Assembly (NCBI GenBank): GCA_900547805.1
Contig: URIE01000010.1
Span: 1-25,512, forward strand
Source of the DNA: an uncultured Collinsella sp.
GTDB taxonomy: Bacteria > Actinomycetota > Coriobacteriia > Coriobacteriales > Coriobacteriaceae
DNA: 25,512 bases
Direction of reading: 5' to 3'
The notes beneath the pieces are model-generated. The model saw only the letters and a program-made list of their open reading frames with translations, ran no database searches and had not been told where the DNA came from. Below are positions 13,699 to 21,211 of this stretch, one piece after another. Position 1 is the first letter of the stretch; each line of letters begins with the position of its first letter. Both the position numbers and the translations under genes were made by a program.

Positions 13699-13893
13699 TT
13701 ATGCCGCGGGGCAGATGGCAAAAACGCGTGCAGGATATCCAACACCATCACGGACCTTAGGGAAGGTGCAGAAGATGACGGCGCCTGTGGCGGGAAGCTC
13801 GTCCAGATGGTCCATGACCTCGATCTGATAGCGGTCGACCGAGAGGATGTATTGCTCGCCGGGGTGGGGGTAGGCGTCCTCACGCGCGGGCAT
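13699..13893 (-). pseudogene. 64-residue remnant resembling the C-terminus of cyclase/kynurenine formamidase-like proteins
   Basis: The 64-residue frame ends with LDELPATGAVIFCTFPKV, then GVGYPARVFAICP. This resembles the C-terminal end of the cyclase family (PF04199; kynurenine formamidase-like metal hydrolases), where a NLDQLP, G, K-GG, G-PVRAVAL pattern is usual. Full-length members have over 200 residues and a metal-binding HxGTHxDxPxH motif; none is found here or in the short region upstream. Even so, AAAGGAG sits eight bases before the ATG at 13893, so the frame is probably translated. It may be what is left after an in-frame internal deletion, or a genuine small protein. Catalysis is not expected. 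The family match is from recall only. Confidence 0.5.
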
Positions 13894-14055
13894 GGTTGGC
13901 TCCTTTCATCGGGCTTTTTGCTGATGTTAAAGCGGTGCCGTGACGGCTTGATTTCTGCTGCGTTACGATACGTTCTCAATTGCGATTCCGATGTGTTTCG
14001 ATGACGTGACGGGTTTGTTTCGCCTTGTCAGGGCTTCGATGGGAGGGGAGGGGCC

Positions 14056-15246
14056 GTGCAATATCGCGTTGACCCCAAAAGCGGCAACCGTATCTCGGCG
14101 TTGGGGCTGGGCTGCATGAGGTTTCCCGGTGCGCCGGGACGCCCGGATGCGAAGGCAGCCGACGCCATCATTTCCCGTGCGGTGGAGCAGGGGATTAATT
14201 ATCTGGACACCGCGTATCTCTATCCCGGTAACGAGGTGTGCGTGGGCGCCTCGCTTGAGCGCTTGGGGCTGCGTGACCGGGTGTTGCTGGCGACTAAGTT
14301 GCCGCATGCTTCGTGCAAGTGCGCGGAGGATTTCGACCGGTTCTTCGACGAGCAACTGCGCCGCCTGCAGACCGACCATATCGACTATTACCTTATGCAC
14401 AACATTACCTCGCCCGCCCAGTGGGAGCGCTTGGTGGCACTGGGCATCGAGGACTGGATTGCGCGCCAAAAGGCTGCGGGGCGTATCCGCCAGATCGGCT
14501 TTTCGTACCACGGCAGCGCGGCGGACTTCCTCACGATGCTCGATGCGTATGACTGGGATTTTTGCCAGATCCAGTACAACTATGCCGGCGAGCGCTACCA
14601 GGCGGGAACGGCGGGGCTCTTGGCCGCTGCCGAGCGCGGGCTCGCGGTGTTTGTGATGGAGCCGCTCTTGGGCGGACGACTGGCGGGCAAGCTGCCGCCG
14701 CGGGCTCGCGCCGTGCTCGATGAGGCACACGACCCACATTTGCATACGCCTGCCGCATGGGGGCTTTCGTGGGTGTGGAACCATCCACAGGTGACGATGC
14801 TGCTTTCGGGCATGACCGATACCGCGCAGGTGGATGAGAACGCGGCGCTGGCAGATCGCGCGCTGCCGGACTCGATGTCAACAGGCCAGCTCGATACCAT
14901 CGCGCATGTGCTGGAAGAGTTTGAGAAATCGAATCGTGTGCCCTGCACGGGTTGCGGTTACTGTATGCCGTGTCCCAAGGGCATCAATATTCCTGGCTGC
15001 TTTGCCGCCTACAACGCGAGCTATGCACATAGCTGGTTTACGGGCATCTCGCAATACTTTACGGCGAGCGCGGTGCGCACAAGCGAGCCCAAGTTGGTGA
15101 GCAATTGCGTCAAATGCGGCAAATGCGCGCGGCACTGCCCGCAGCACATCGATATTCCCGAGCGTCTCGACGATGTGCGCCGACGTTTCCAGCCTGGTCC
15201 CGTGACGGCCATGCTTAAAGTCTTCGGCAAAACTCGCTCCTCATGA
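14056..15246 (+). CDS. Aldo/keto reductase with C-terminal 2[4Fe-4S] ferredoxin domain
   Basis: The 396-residue protein joins an aldo/keto reductase barrel to an iron-sulfur domain. The barrel shows SALGLGCMRFP, the catalytic aspartate and tyrosine in NYLDTAYLYPGNE (Asp51, Tyr56), the lysine in LATKLPH and the histidine in YYLMHNI. After about residue 305, CTGCGYCMPCPKG and CVKCGKCARHCPQ provide eight cysteines for two [4Fe-4S] clusters, like bacterial ferredoxins. Such fusions are common in anaerobes, where ferredoxin-like transfer replaces or supplements NADPH; the substrate is unknown. The GTG start at 14056 follows GGGAGGGGAG. Transcription is away from the cyclase-remnant gene. A hairpin repeat follows its stop. 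Confidence 0.92.
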   Translation: MQYRVDPKSGNRISALGLGCMRFPGAPGRPDAKAADAIISRAVEQGINYLDTAYLYPGNEVCVGASLERLGLRDRVLLATKLPHASCKCAEDFDRFFDEQLRRLQTDHIDYYLMHNITSPAQWERLVALGIEDWIARQKAAGRIRQIGFSYHGSAADFLTMLDAYDWDFCQIQYNYAGERYQAGTAGLLAAAERGLAVFVMEPLLGGRLAGKLPPRARAVLDEAHDPHLHTPAAWGLSWVWNHPQVTMLLSGMTDTAQVDENAALADRALPDSMSTGQLDTIAHVLEEFEKSNRVPCTGCGYCMPCPKGINIPGCFAAYNASYAHSWFTGISQYFTASAVRTSEPKLVSNCVKCGKCARHCPQHIDIPERLDDVRRRFQPGPVTAMLKVFGKTRSS

Positions 15247-15327
15247 CCCTTTTATATCTTGTGATGGAATAGTTCCTGTTTGCGGCAGAATAAGGCATCA
15301 ACAGGAACTATTTCACCGCAACTGATG
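15246..15327. repeat. Long imperfect hairpin repeat, copy A
   Basis: Arms at 15258-15280 and 15300-15322 are complementary with only a few mismatches, enclosing a loop with TGCGGCAGAATAAGGCA. The same layout, flanks (CCCTTTTATA before, CCGCAACTGATG after) and loop recur at 16413-16494. The two differ in the centre of the stem in a way that keeps it paired: AGTTCC/GGAACT here, ACGGTC/GACCGT there. No T-run follows, so it is not an ordinary terminator. It lies between the aldo/keto reductase and a Gfo/Idh gene. Confidence 0.8.
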
Positions 15328-15337
15328 GGAGGCTATC

Positions 15338-16357
15338 GTGGGTGACCGAGGTTTACGAAATGATTCGCGTGAGGTTCGTTGGGGCATTTTGGGCGCTGGG
15401 CAAATTTCTCATCGATTTGCATCGTCGCTCAAGAAGGTCGACGGGGCACGGCTGGTGGCTGCGGCCGGCCGCACTCCTGCACATGTCGAGGAATTTTCCC
15501 GAGCGTTTTCGATCGATGCTGCGCATGGCCATGCCTCGGTCGACGATAGCGGCGATGCGGCTTATGACGCGCTGATTGCCGACCCCGATGTCGACGCAAT
15601 CTACTTGGCTCTTCCGCATGGCATGCATACGCGTTGGGCCTGTCGCGCGCTGTGCGCCGGAAAGGCCGTGCTGTGCGAAAAGCCGGCCGTTTTGAGTGAA
15701 GAAGAGGCTCTCTCGATTGCTTCCACCTCTCGCGAGCGCGGCGTGCTGTTTATGGAGGCGATGAAGAATCGGTTTTGCCCGATGCGCACTCGCGTGAAAG
15801 ACTTGCTTGCGTCGGGTGAGCTTGGCCGTATTGTCTCGATTGAAAGCGTGCAAAAGCTCGATTACGGCGAGTCTCCTTCGGGCTATCTGCTTGATCCGTT
15901 GCAGGGCGGCTGTCTATATGACATGGGCTGTTATGCGGTCGGTTGGTTTGAGGATTTGCTCGCGGGCGCGTGCGAGGTTTCGTCCCGTGAAGTTCGCTGG
16001 CGTGACGTATCGGGCGGTCGCGTCGATTGGGCCGACGAGATCCATATGAGCGTCGGCGGTATACCCATTCATATGGTGTGCGACGGCAAAGCAACATATG
16101 AAAGCCGCTTAACGATTGCCTGTGAGCTGGGCTCGTTGGAAATCGAGCGTCTCCATCGCCCCGAGCTCGCTCATGTGAAGTATTCCGACGGTCGAGTACT
16201 CGAAATCGACGCACCATTTGAGGTCGATGATTTTTACGGTGAGGTATCGCATGCGACACAGCTCATTCAGGCGGGGAAACTCGAAAGCCCCATCATGTCC
16301 CTAGCCGCCACACGGCGCTGCGCACGCATCATCGATGCGATTCGTTTGAAACTTTAG
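15338..16357 (+). CDS. Gfo/Idh/MocA-family oxidoreductase (second copy)
   Basis: This 339-residue NAD(P)-binding protein has the Rossmann motif WGILGAGQISHRFA, the strand VDAIYLALPHGMHTRWA, and VLCEKPAVLSEEEA with the conserved lysine. A C-terminal domain follows, including GGCLYDMGCYAVGW. It belongs with the dihydrodiol/glucose-fructose dehydrogenase-like members; the substrate is unknown. The GTG start at 15338 follows GGGAGG and lies 11 bases after hairpin repeat A; repeat B follows 55 bases after its stop, so the gene is bracketed by related repeats. It is only distantly similar to the other Gfo/Idh protein encoded at 6819-7925 and does not look like a recent duplicate. Confidence 0.9.
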   Translation: MGDRGLRNDSREVRWGILGAGQISHRFASSLKKVDGARLVAAAGRTPAHVEEFSRAFSIDAAHGHASVDDSGDAAYDALIADPDVDAIYLALPHGMHTRWACRALCAGKAVLCEKPAVLSEEEALSIASTSRERGVLFMEAMKNRFCPMRTRVKDLLASGELGRIVSIESVQKLDYGESPSGYLLDPLQGGCLYDMGCYAVGWFEDLLAGACEVSSREVRWRDVSGGRVDWADEIHMSVGGIPIHMVCDGKATYESRLTIACELGSLEIERLHRPELAHVKYSDGRVLEIDAPFEVDDFYGEVSHATQLIQAGKLESPIMSLAATRRCARIIDAIRLKL

Positions 16358-16412
16358 GGCGTGGGGGCATGGCCCCAGCGCTTGGAATGCCTGGAGGCCT
16401 TTGCCCCTGATG

Positions 16413-16494
16413 CCCCTTTTATAACTTGCGGTGGAATACGGTCTGTTTGCGCCAAAATAAGGCACCAATAGACCGTATTTCACCGCAACTGATG
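16413..16494. repeat. Long imperfect hairpin repeat, copy B
   Basis: Arms at 16425-16447 and 16467-16489 (23 bases each) pair almost perfectly around a loop holding TGCGCCAAAATAAGGCA, which itself contains GCC/GGC. It is the sister of the element at 15246-15327, in the same orientation relative to the following gene. It ends 14 bases before the endonuclease IV ATG, so any transcript reading through it would carry a very stable 5' structure close to that gene's ribosome site. Confidence 0.8.
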
Positions 16495-16508
16495 AGGGGG
16501 AGTTGGAG

Positions 16509-17375
16509 ATGCTGACGATCGGGTGTCATCTTTCGACGACGAAGGGCTATCGGGCAATGGGGGAGACAGCGTTGTCCATTGGCGCCAATACCTTTGCGTT
16601 CTTTACGCGCAACCCGCGCGGCGGCAAGGCAAAAGACCTTGACATGGATGACGTGGCGGCCCTGCGCGAGCTTATGGAGCAAAACGACTTTGGCCCGCTC
16701 GTGGCTCATGCCCCGTATACCTATAACCCCTGCTCAGCCAAAGAGCGGGCGCGCGAGTTTGCCCTGGAGGCCATGGCAGAGGACCTGCGGCGCATGGAGG
16801 CGCTGCCCGGCAACTACTACAACTTCCATCCCGGTGCGCATGTGGGGCAGGGCTCCGACGCCGGCATTCAGATGATTGTCGACACCCTGTGCCAAGTGAT
16901 GTTTGAGGGCCAGCAGACGACGGTGCTGCTCGAGACCATGGCCGGCAAGGGTACCGAGGTGGGCCGCAGCTTTGAGGAGCTGGCGTGCATTATCGAGGGC
17001 GTTGCCGCCAAGTGCCCAGAGCTGTCCGATAAGCTGGGCGTTTGTTTGGACACCTGCCATGTGAGCGATGCCGGCTACGACATCATCCATGATCTGGACG
17101 GCGTACTCGACGAGTTCGACCGCGTGGTGGGTATCGATCGCTTGCATGCCGTACACATCAACGATTCGAAGAACCCTTGTGGCGCCCATAAAGATCGTCA
17201 CGAGTGCATCGGCAAGGGATACCTTGGCAGCGAGGAATTTGGTGGCGGTATGCAGGTTATGCAGAATATTGTATCGAATGGCCACTTGCGTTCGCTGCCG
17301 TTTATTTTGGAGACTCCGAACGAACTTGCAGGTTATGCAGCTGAAATTAGACTATTAAGGTCATTGCAGCAGTAA
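16509..17375 (+). CDS. nfo: Endonuclease IV (apurinic/apyrimidinic endonuclease)
   Basis: Endonuclease IV cuts DNA 5' of abasic sites during base excision repair using three zinc ions. The 288-residue protein shows the expected TIM-barrel motifs: GCHLSTTKGY near the N-terminus, FFTRNPRGGKAK, VAHAPYTYNP, NFHPGAHVGQG, a glutamate in LLETMAGKGTE, VCLDTCHVSDAGYD, and HAVHINDSKNPCGAHKDRHE. The last includes the DSK motif and downstream histidines; FILETPNE closes the barrel. The ATG at 16509 is preceded by GAGGGGG; an in-frame TTG two codons upstream is less likely. It lies immediately after hairpin repeat B and before the amino acid transporter genes. Confidence 0.95.
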   Translation: MLTIGCHLSTTKGYRAMGETALSIGANTFAFFTRNPRGGKAKDLDMDDVAALRELMEQNDFGPLVAHAPYTYNPCSAKERAREFALEAMAEDLRRMEALPGNYYNFHPGAHVGQGSDAGIQMIVDTLCQVMFEGQQTTVLLETMAGKGTEVGRSFEELACIIEGVAAKCPELSDKLGVCLDTCHVSDAGYDIIHDLDGVLDEFDRVVGIDRLHAVHINDSKNPCGAHKDRHECIGKGYLGSEEFGGGMQVMQNIVSNGHLRSLPFILETPNELAGYAAEIRLLRSLQQ

Positions 17376-17436
17376 TGACTGTCACAAAGTAGAGTATTCC
17401 ATTCACGTTATGGGTTTGTTTCAATCAGTTTTCTCA

Positions 17437-17465
17437 TTGCAGATTCGTAATTCCGGGTGCATAAT
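17437..17465 (+). promoter_or_regulatory. Promoter of the amino acid ABC transporter operon
   Basis: TTGCAG at 17437-17442 and CATAAT at 17460-17465 are separated by exactly 17 bases. Transcription would begin near 17472, giving a leader of about 50 bases before the lipoprotein gene. Confidence 0.65.
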
Positions 17466-17522
17466 AGCCAACAGTTTTTGCAGACCTCTGAATCAAACGA
17501 GGTCACCGGAAGGAGACTGATT

Positions 17523-18383
17523 ATGAAGCTGAAGAAGCTTGGCGCATTTGCCGCCACGGGTGCTATGGCACTCGCCCTTGCTCTGACGGGCTGCGGTTCG
17601 TCCAACGCCACCTCTGGTTCTGATGCCGGTTCCAGCAGCTCTGACGACGCTAAGGTCGAGAAGGTCGACGGCTCCAAGGAGTACGCGCTCGTCAAGGACG
17701 GCACGCTGACCGTCGGCACCTCTGCCGAGTACGCGCCGTTTGAGTACAAGGATGACAACGGCGACTACCAGGGCTTTGACCTTGAGCTCATCAAGGCTAT
17801 CGGTGACAAGCTGGGTCTGGATGTCGAGTACGTCAACAATGACTTTGACACGCTGGTTCCGGGCGTCGCTTCGGGCGCCAAGTATGACGTTTCCATCGCG
17901 GCTATCACCGACACGCCCGAGCGTGAGAAGGAAGTCACTTTCTCTGATTCCTACTACATGGACGATCAGGCTATCGTGACCAAGGTCGATAACACCGACA
18001 TCACGGCCGACAACTACAGCGAGAAGCTCAACAACGCCGACGCTACCATCATCGTCCAGTCTGGCTCGACCGCCGAGGCCTTTGCCCAGGAGAACTTCCC
18101 CAAGGCCAAGATCGTCCCCTACAAGGACGCCACCGAGTGCTTCAGCGCCCTGCAGTCCGATAAGGGCGACGCCGTAGTCACCAACCGCTCCGTTGCCAGC
18201 CAGCTGACCGCCGAGCAGTTCAACACCTGCCAGACCATCAAGCAGATCAGCACCGGCGAGGAGTACGCCATCGCCATCAACCAGGGCAACACCAAGCTCA
18301 AGGACGACATCAACCAGGCTATCAAGGACCTGACCGACGACGGTACCGTCGACGCCCTCATGGCTAAGTACAATATCAAGTAA
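17523..18383 (+). CDS. Polar amino acid ABC transporter, substrate-binding lipoprotein
   Basis: This 286-residue protein captures an amino acid outside the cell and delivers it to the permease encoded next. It has a lipoprotein signal with lipobox LTGC, so Cys24 would be lipidated, then a Ser/Asp-rich linker. The bacterial extracellular solute-binding family 3 domain follows: LTVGTSAEYAPFEYKDDNGDYQGFDLELIKAIGDKLG, then DVSIAAITDTPEREKEVTFSDSYY. The last begins a stretch that includes the ligand-binding Asp/Arg region. GGAAGGAGA precedes the ATG at 17523. The exact substrate (glutamine, cystine, arginine or another) cannot be fixed by eye. A hairpin between this gene and the permease gene may keep its expression higher than theirs. 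Confidence 0.93.
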   Translation: MKLKKLGAFAATGAMALALALTGCGSSNATSGSDAGSSSSDDAKVEKVDGSKEYALVKDGTLTVGTSAEYAPFEYKDDNGDYQGFDLELIKAIGDKLGLDVEYVNNDFDTLVPGVASGAKYDVSIAAITDTPEREKEVTFSDSYYMDDQAIVTKVDNTDITADNYSEKLNNADATIIVQSGSTAEAFAQENFPKAKIVPYKDATECFSALQSDKGDAVVTNRSVASQLTAEQFNTCQTIKQISTGEEYAIAINQGNTKLKDDINQAIKDLTDDGTVDALMAKYNIK

Positions 18384-18404
18384 AATAACTACTTGATTGC
18401 GCGC

Positions 18405-18436
18405 GGGCCCTTTCCGTTTTGGCGGAAAGGGCCTTT
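18405..18436 (+). terminator. Terminator or partial attenuator between the binding-protein and permease genes
   Basis: GGCCCTTTCCG (18406-18416) pairs perfectly with CGGAAAGGGCC (18423-18433) around TTTTGG, followed by only TTT. It lies 22 bases past the lipoprotein stop. Such leaky hairpins in transporter operons give more binding protein than membrane components. Confidence 0.75.
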
Positions 18437-18501
18437 GCGCTTCTCTTGACGGAGAGCGTTTCCGTCTCGTTTTGCCGGCAACTTCTACGATAGGAGCCAC
18501 C

Positions 18502-19863
18502 TTGTCTCGACTGAACAAAGGGGCCGCGGAGCAGCGTTTTCCACTGCCCTCGATGCTCCAAAAGCTGGCCTGTGCCCTGGCTGTGGCGCTCGCCCTGGTA
18601 TGCGCGGGGGCCTGCGTGCCCACGACCGCCCAGGCGCTTGAGACCGCAAAGATTACCGCCCGACCCAATACCGGTTCGGGTAGCGATGTGGTCGGCGGCA
18701 CCGAGACGCGCATCACTTGGGAAGTTCAGGCCGATGCCGACGAGGAGCTGAGCGGTCTTTCGCTGACGTTTGTCGACGGCACGACGTTTGGTACCGATGA
18801 CACGCGATTGACGATGCTCTCGGGCGAGGACCTCATGGATCGTACGCCCATGAAGCCCACGTGCAAGGCTGACGGCCAGACGCTCAAGATTGACTTTGGC
18901 GAGACGGCGCCTGCCGGCGGCTATTTCCGCGTCGAGGTTTACGGTGTGACGTTTCCCGTCGAGGGCGGCGATGAGGCCTTTAGCGGCACCTATACGCTCG
19001 CCGACGGTTCGACCAAGAAGATCTCCAAGATTCCGTCGGTGGAGATCAAGGGCGTGACGGCCTTCGATAACTTCCTGGCCGACCTTAAGGAGCAGCCGTG
19101 GGTCGAGGCGTGGAACTCCAATATGTTCCTGCGCCTGTTCCTGAACCCGGTCATTTTGGTCCAGAGCCTGCCGATCGTCTTCAAGGGCTTCCTTATGTCG
19201 CTTTCGATCGTGCTCGTGGCGTTTCCGCTGGCAATTCCCTTTGGCTTTGCCCTGTCGCTTATGCGCATCTCCAAGTCGCGCATCCTGCGCTGCCTCGCCG
19301 GCATCTACGTGAATATCATTCGCGGTACGCCGGCGTTCCTGCAGATCTATATCGCGTTCTTCGGTCTGCCGTTGGCCGGCGTCAAGGTGGACGACTATGT
19401 TTTGGGCGTTATCGTCATGGCCATGAACTCGTCTGCGTACCTGTGCGAGATCTTCCGTGCCGGTATTCAATCGATCCCCAAGGGCCAAAACGAGGCTGCT
19501 CGCTCTCTGGGCATGAATGCCTTCCAGACGCTGCTCTACGTTATGATTCCGCAGACGTTCCGCAATGTTTTGCCTACGCTGACCAGCGAGTTTATCTTGC
19601 TTTACAAGGATACGTCGCTGCTTGCCGCCGTGGGTGTGGTCGAAATCGTCATGAACGCCCGTACCATCGTGGCCACGACGGGCTCCATTACACCGTACGT
19701 GGTTGCCGCCCTGTTCTATCTGGTCATCACCCTGCCGCTCGCTCGCTTGGTGAGCGGTCTTGAGGCGAGGCTTTTGGGTACGACCGAGACCAAGAAGAAG
19801 CGTCCCGCTAAGAGCGCCGGACAGGTTGTCGCGACGCCTGCCGATCACATCGCCGGTCTGTAA
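18502..19863 (+). CDS. Amino acid ABC transporter permease with exported N-terminal domain
   Basis: The 453-residue protein is about twice the normal size of a HisM/GlnP-type permease. It starts with a signal-like segment (residues 21-45, KLACALAVALALVCAGACVP, then TTAQALE). About 150 residues of beta-rich, charged sequence without membrane segments follow, probably extracytoplasmic. The permease domain comes next, from about residue 210, with several hydrophobic helices, IRGTPAFLQIYIAFFGLPL and the EAA loop EAARSLGMNAFQTLLYVMIPQ that docks the ATPase. A TTG at 18502 has AGGAG seven bases upstream; an open in-frame ATG at 18397 would place the terminator hairpin inside the gene. The ATPase gene follows after 12 bases. 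Confidence 0.85.
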   Translation: MSRLNKGAAEQRFPLPSMLQKLACALAVALALVCAGACVPTTAQALETAKITARPNTGSGSDVVGGTETRITWEVQADADEELSGLSLTFVDGTTFGTDDTRLTMLSGEDLMDRTPMKPTCKADGQTLKIDFGETAPAGGYFRVEVYGVTFPVEGGDEAFSGTYTLADGSTKKISKIPSVEIKGVTAFDNFLADLKEQPWVEAWNSNMFLRLFLNPVILVQSLPIVFKGFLMSLSIVLVAFPLAIPFGFALSLMRISKSRILRCLAGIYVNIIRGTPAFLQIYIAFFGLPLAGVKVDDYVLGVIVMAMNSSAYLCEIFRAGIQSIPKGQNEAARSLGMNAFQTLLYVMIPQTFRNVLPTLTSEFILLYKDTSLLAAVGVVEIVMNARTIVATTGSITPYVVAALFYLVITLPLARLVSGLEARLLGTTETKKKRPAKSAGQVVATPADHIAGL

Positions 19864-19875
19864 GGAGGTCCTATC

Positions 19876-20628
19876 ATGAGCGAAACCAATAACTCGAACG
19901 AGGTCGTCGTCAGCATTAAGAACCTCCAGAAGGCCTTTGGCGATAACGTGGTCCTGCGCGATATCGATCTGGATGTGCATAAGGGCGAGGTCGTCGTAGT
20001 TCTGGGTCCTTCGGGCTCGGGCAAGTCGACGATGCTTCGCTGCATCAATCGTCTGGAGCATCCTACGAGTGGTTCGATTGTCGTCGAGGGCGTGGATGTG
20101 TGCGCCAAGGGCGTCGACCTCAATAAGGTGCGTACGCACTTGGGCATGGTGTTTCAGCAGTTCAACCTGTTCCCGCACCTGTCGGTCAAAAAGAACGTCA
20201 TGCTTGCGCAGCAAAAGGTGCTCAAGCGCAGCAAGGAAGAGGCCGAGAAGATCGCCGTCGAGGAGCTGACCAAGGTCGGTCTTGCCGAGCGTATCGACTT
20301 TATGCCGAGCCAGCTCTCGGGCGGCCAGCAGCAGCGCGTTGCCATCGCCCGCGCCCTGTCGATGAACCCTCACGTTATGCTCTTTGACGAGGCCACGTCG
20401 GCGCTCGATCCCGAGCTGGTTCGCGACGTTCTGGGTGTCATGCGCGACCTGGCACGCGATGGCATGACCATGATCGTCGTGACGCACGAGATGGGCTTTG
20501 CCCGCGACGTCGCCGACCGCGTCGTCTTTATGGACGGCGGCGTCATTGTGGAAGAGGGTACGCCGAGCGAGGTCTTCGACCACCCCAAGAGCGAGCGCAC
20601 CAAGGCGTTCTTGGGCAACATCTCGTAG
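19876..20628 (+). CDS. glnQ: Amino acid ABC transporter ATP-binding protein (GlnQ-like)
   Basis: The 250-residue ATPase energises the importer made with the two preceding genes. It has Walker A GPSGSGKST near residue 43, the Q-loop GMVFQQFNLFPHL typical of polar amino acid importers, the ABC signature LSGGQQQRVAIARAL, Walker B VMLFDEATSALDPE, and the H-loop histidine in VVTHEMGFAR. Length and motifs match the GlnQ/HisP group closely. GGAGG lies before the ATG at 19876, 12 bases after the permease stop, so all three genes form one unit. The gene symbol denotes the family; glutamine specificity is not shown. Confidence 0.95.
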   Translation: MSETNNSNEVVVSIKNLQKAFGDNVVLRDIDLDVHKGEVVVVLGPSGSGKSTMLRCINRLEHPTSGSIVVEGVDVCAKGVDLNKVRTHLGMVFQQFNLFPHLSVKKNVMLAQQKVLKRSKEEAEKIAVEELTKVGLAERIDFMPSQLSGGQQQRVAIARALSMNPHVMLFDEATSALDPELVRDVLGVMRDLARDGMTMIVVTHEMGFARDVADRVVFMDGGVIVEEGTPSEVFDHPKSERTKAFLGNIS

Positions 20629-20651
20629 CCGGTTGATGTAACTGCCGTTAT

Positions 20652-20693
20652 AAAAGAGCGGGGGCTGGACTTGAATCCAGCCCCCGCTCTTTT
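20652..20693. terminator. Strong bidirectional terminator
   Basis: AAAAGAGCGGGGGCTGGA (20652-20669) and its perfect 18-base complement (20676-20693) enclose CTTGAA. Runs of A and T at the ends make it functional in both directions, fitting its place between the convergent ATPase and flavodoxin genes. Confidence 0.96.
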
Positions 20694-20745
20694 GTAGGGA
20701 TGAGGATGCGCTTTGATGCAGGCTCTTTTGGAGGCCCTGGGTTCG

Positions 20746-21165
20746 TTACGCGAGCTCGGCTCCGAGGGCCTTGCAAGCGGTCTCGCCCTCATCATCGGGC
20801 GCATCGTAGCAGATGACGGAATCGACGACGTTGACGCCCACCTCGTCGGCGTCCGCCTTCCAGTTGTCCATCCATTCGCCCTCGGCCCACGAATAAGAGC
20901 CAAAGAGGACGACCTTCTTGTCGCCGAGGGTCTCCTTGACCTCATCCCACATGGGCTGGAACTCATCGTATTCAAGCTCCTCGGAACCCATGGCGGGGCA
21001 GCCGAAGGCGAAGGCATCATATTCGGCGGCCTTGTCGGCAGAGAAGTCGGCGCAGGAGATGACCTCTGCCTCGGCGCCGGCACCGGTTGCGCCCTCGGCA
21101 ACGAAGTTTGCCATGGCCTCGGTGTTGCCTGTACCGCTCCAGTAGACGACTGCGATCTTGCTCAT
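20746..21165 (-). CDS. Short-chain flavodoxin
   Basis: This 139-residue FMN-binding electron carrier usually replaces ferredoxin when iron is short. The phosphate-binding loop is YWSGTGNTEAMA at residues 8-19, and the flavin-flanking regions include GCPAMGSEELEYDEF and LFGSYSWAEGEWMDNW, the second with the typical aromatic residues. Length fits the short-chain class. AAAGGA precedes the ATG at 21165. A DUF3793 gene lies 46 bases upstream on the same strand, and the two probably share the promoter at 21956-21983. Confidence 0.93.
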   Translation of the reverse strand: MSKIAVVYWSGTGNTEAMANFVAEGATGAGAEAEVISCADFSADKAAEYDAFAFGCPAMGSEELEYDEFQPMWDEVKETLGDKKVVLFGSYSWAEGEWMDNWKADADEVGVNVVDSVICYDAPDDEGETACKALGAELA

Positions 21166-21211
21166 ATGTCTTCCTTTCGGTTGTGCGGCGTGCGGCCGCG
21201 TTTTGTATGCT

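Noticed and set aside
15258..15322. Hairpin repeats A and B read as ordinary intrinsic terminators
   Set aside because: The stems are long and AT-containing and no T-run follows them. The conserved loop and flanks in two copies point to a repeat family.
15246..16494. Insertion sequence or composite transposon formed by repeats A and B around the Gfo/Idh gene
   Set aside because: The repeats are in direct orientation, no transposase is present, the enclosed gene is an ordinary oxidoreductase and no target-site duplication was seen.
17493..18716. A 407-codon open frame on the minus strand opposite the binding-protein gene
   Set aside because: It is a Val/Leu/Asp-rich shadow of the lipoprotein gene that also crosses its terminator.
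18376..20583. A 735-codon open frame on the minus strand opposite the permease and ATPase genes
   Set aside because: It is antisense to two clear ABC transporter genes, is low-complexity and rich in Arg, His and Asp, and has no known domain.
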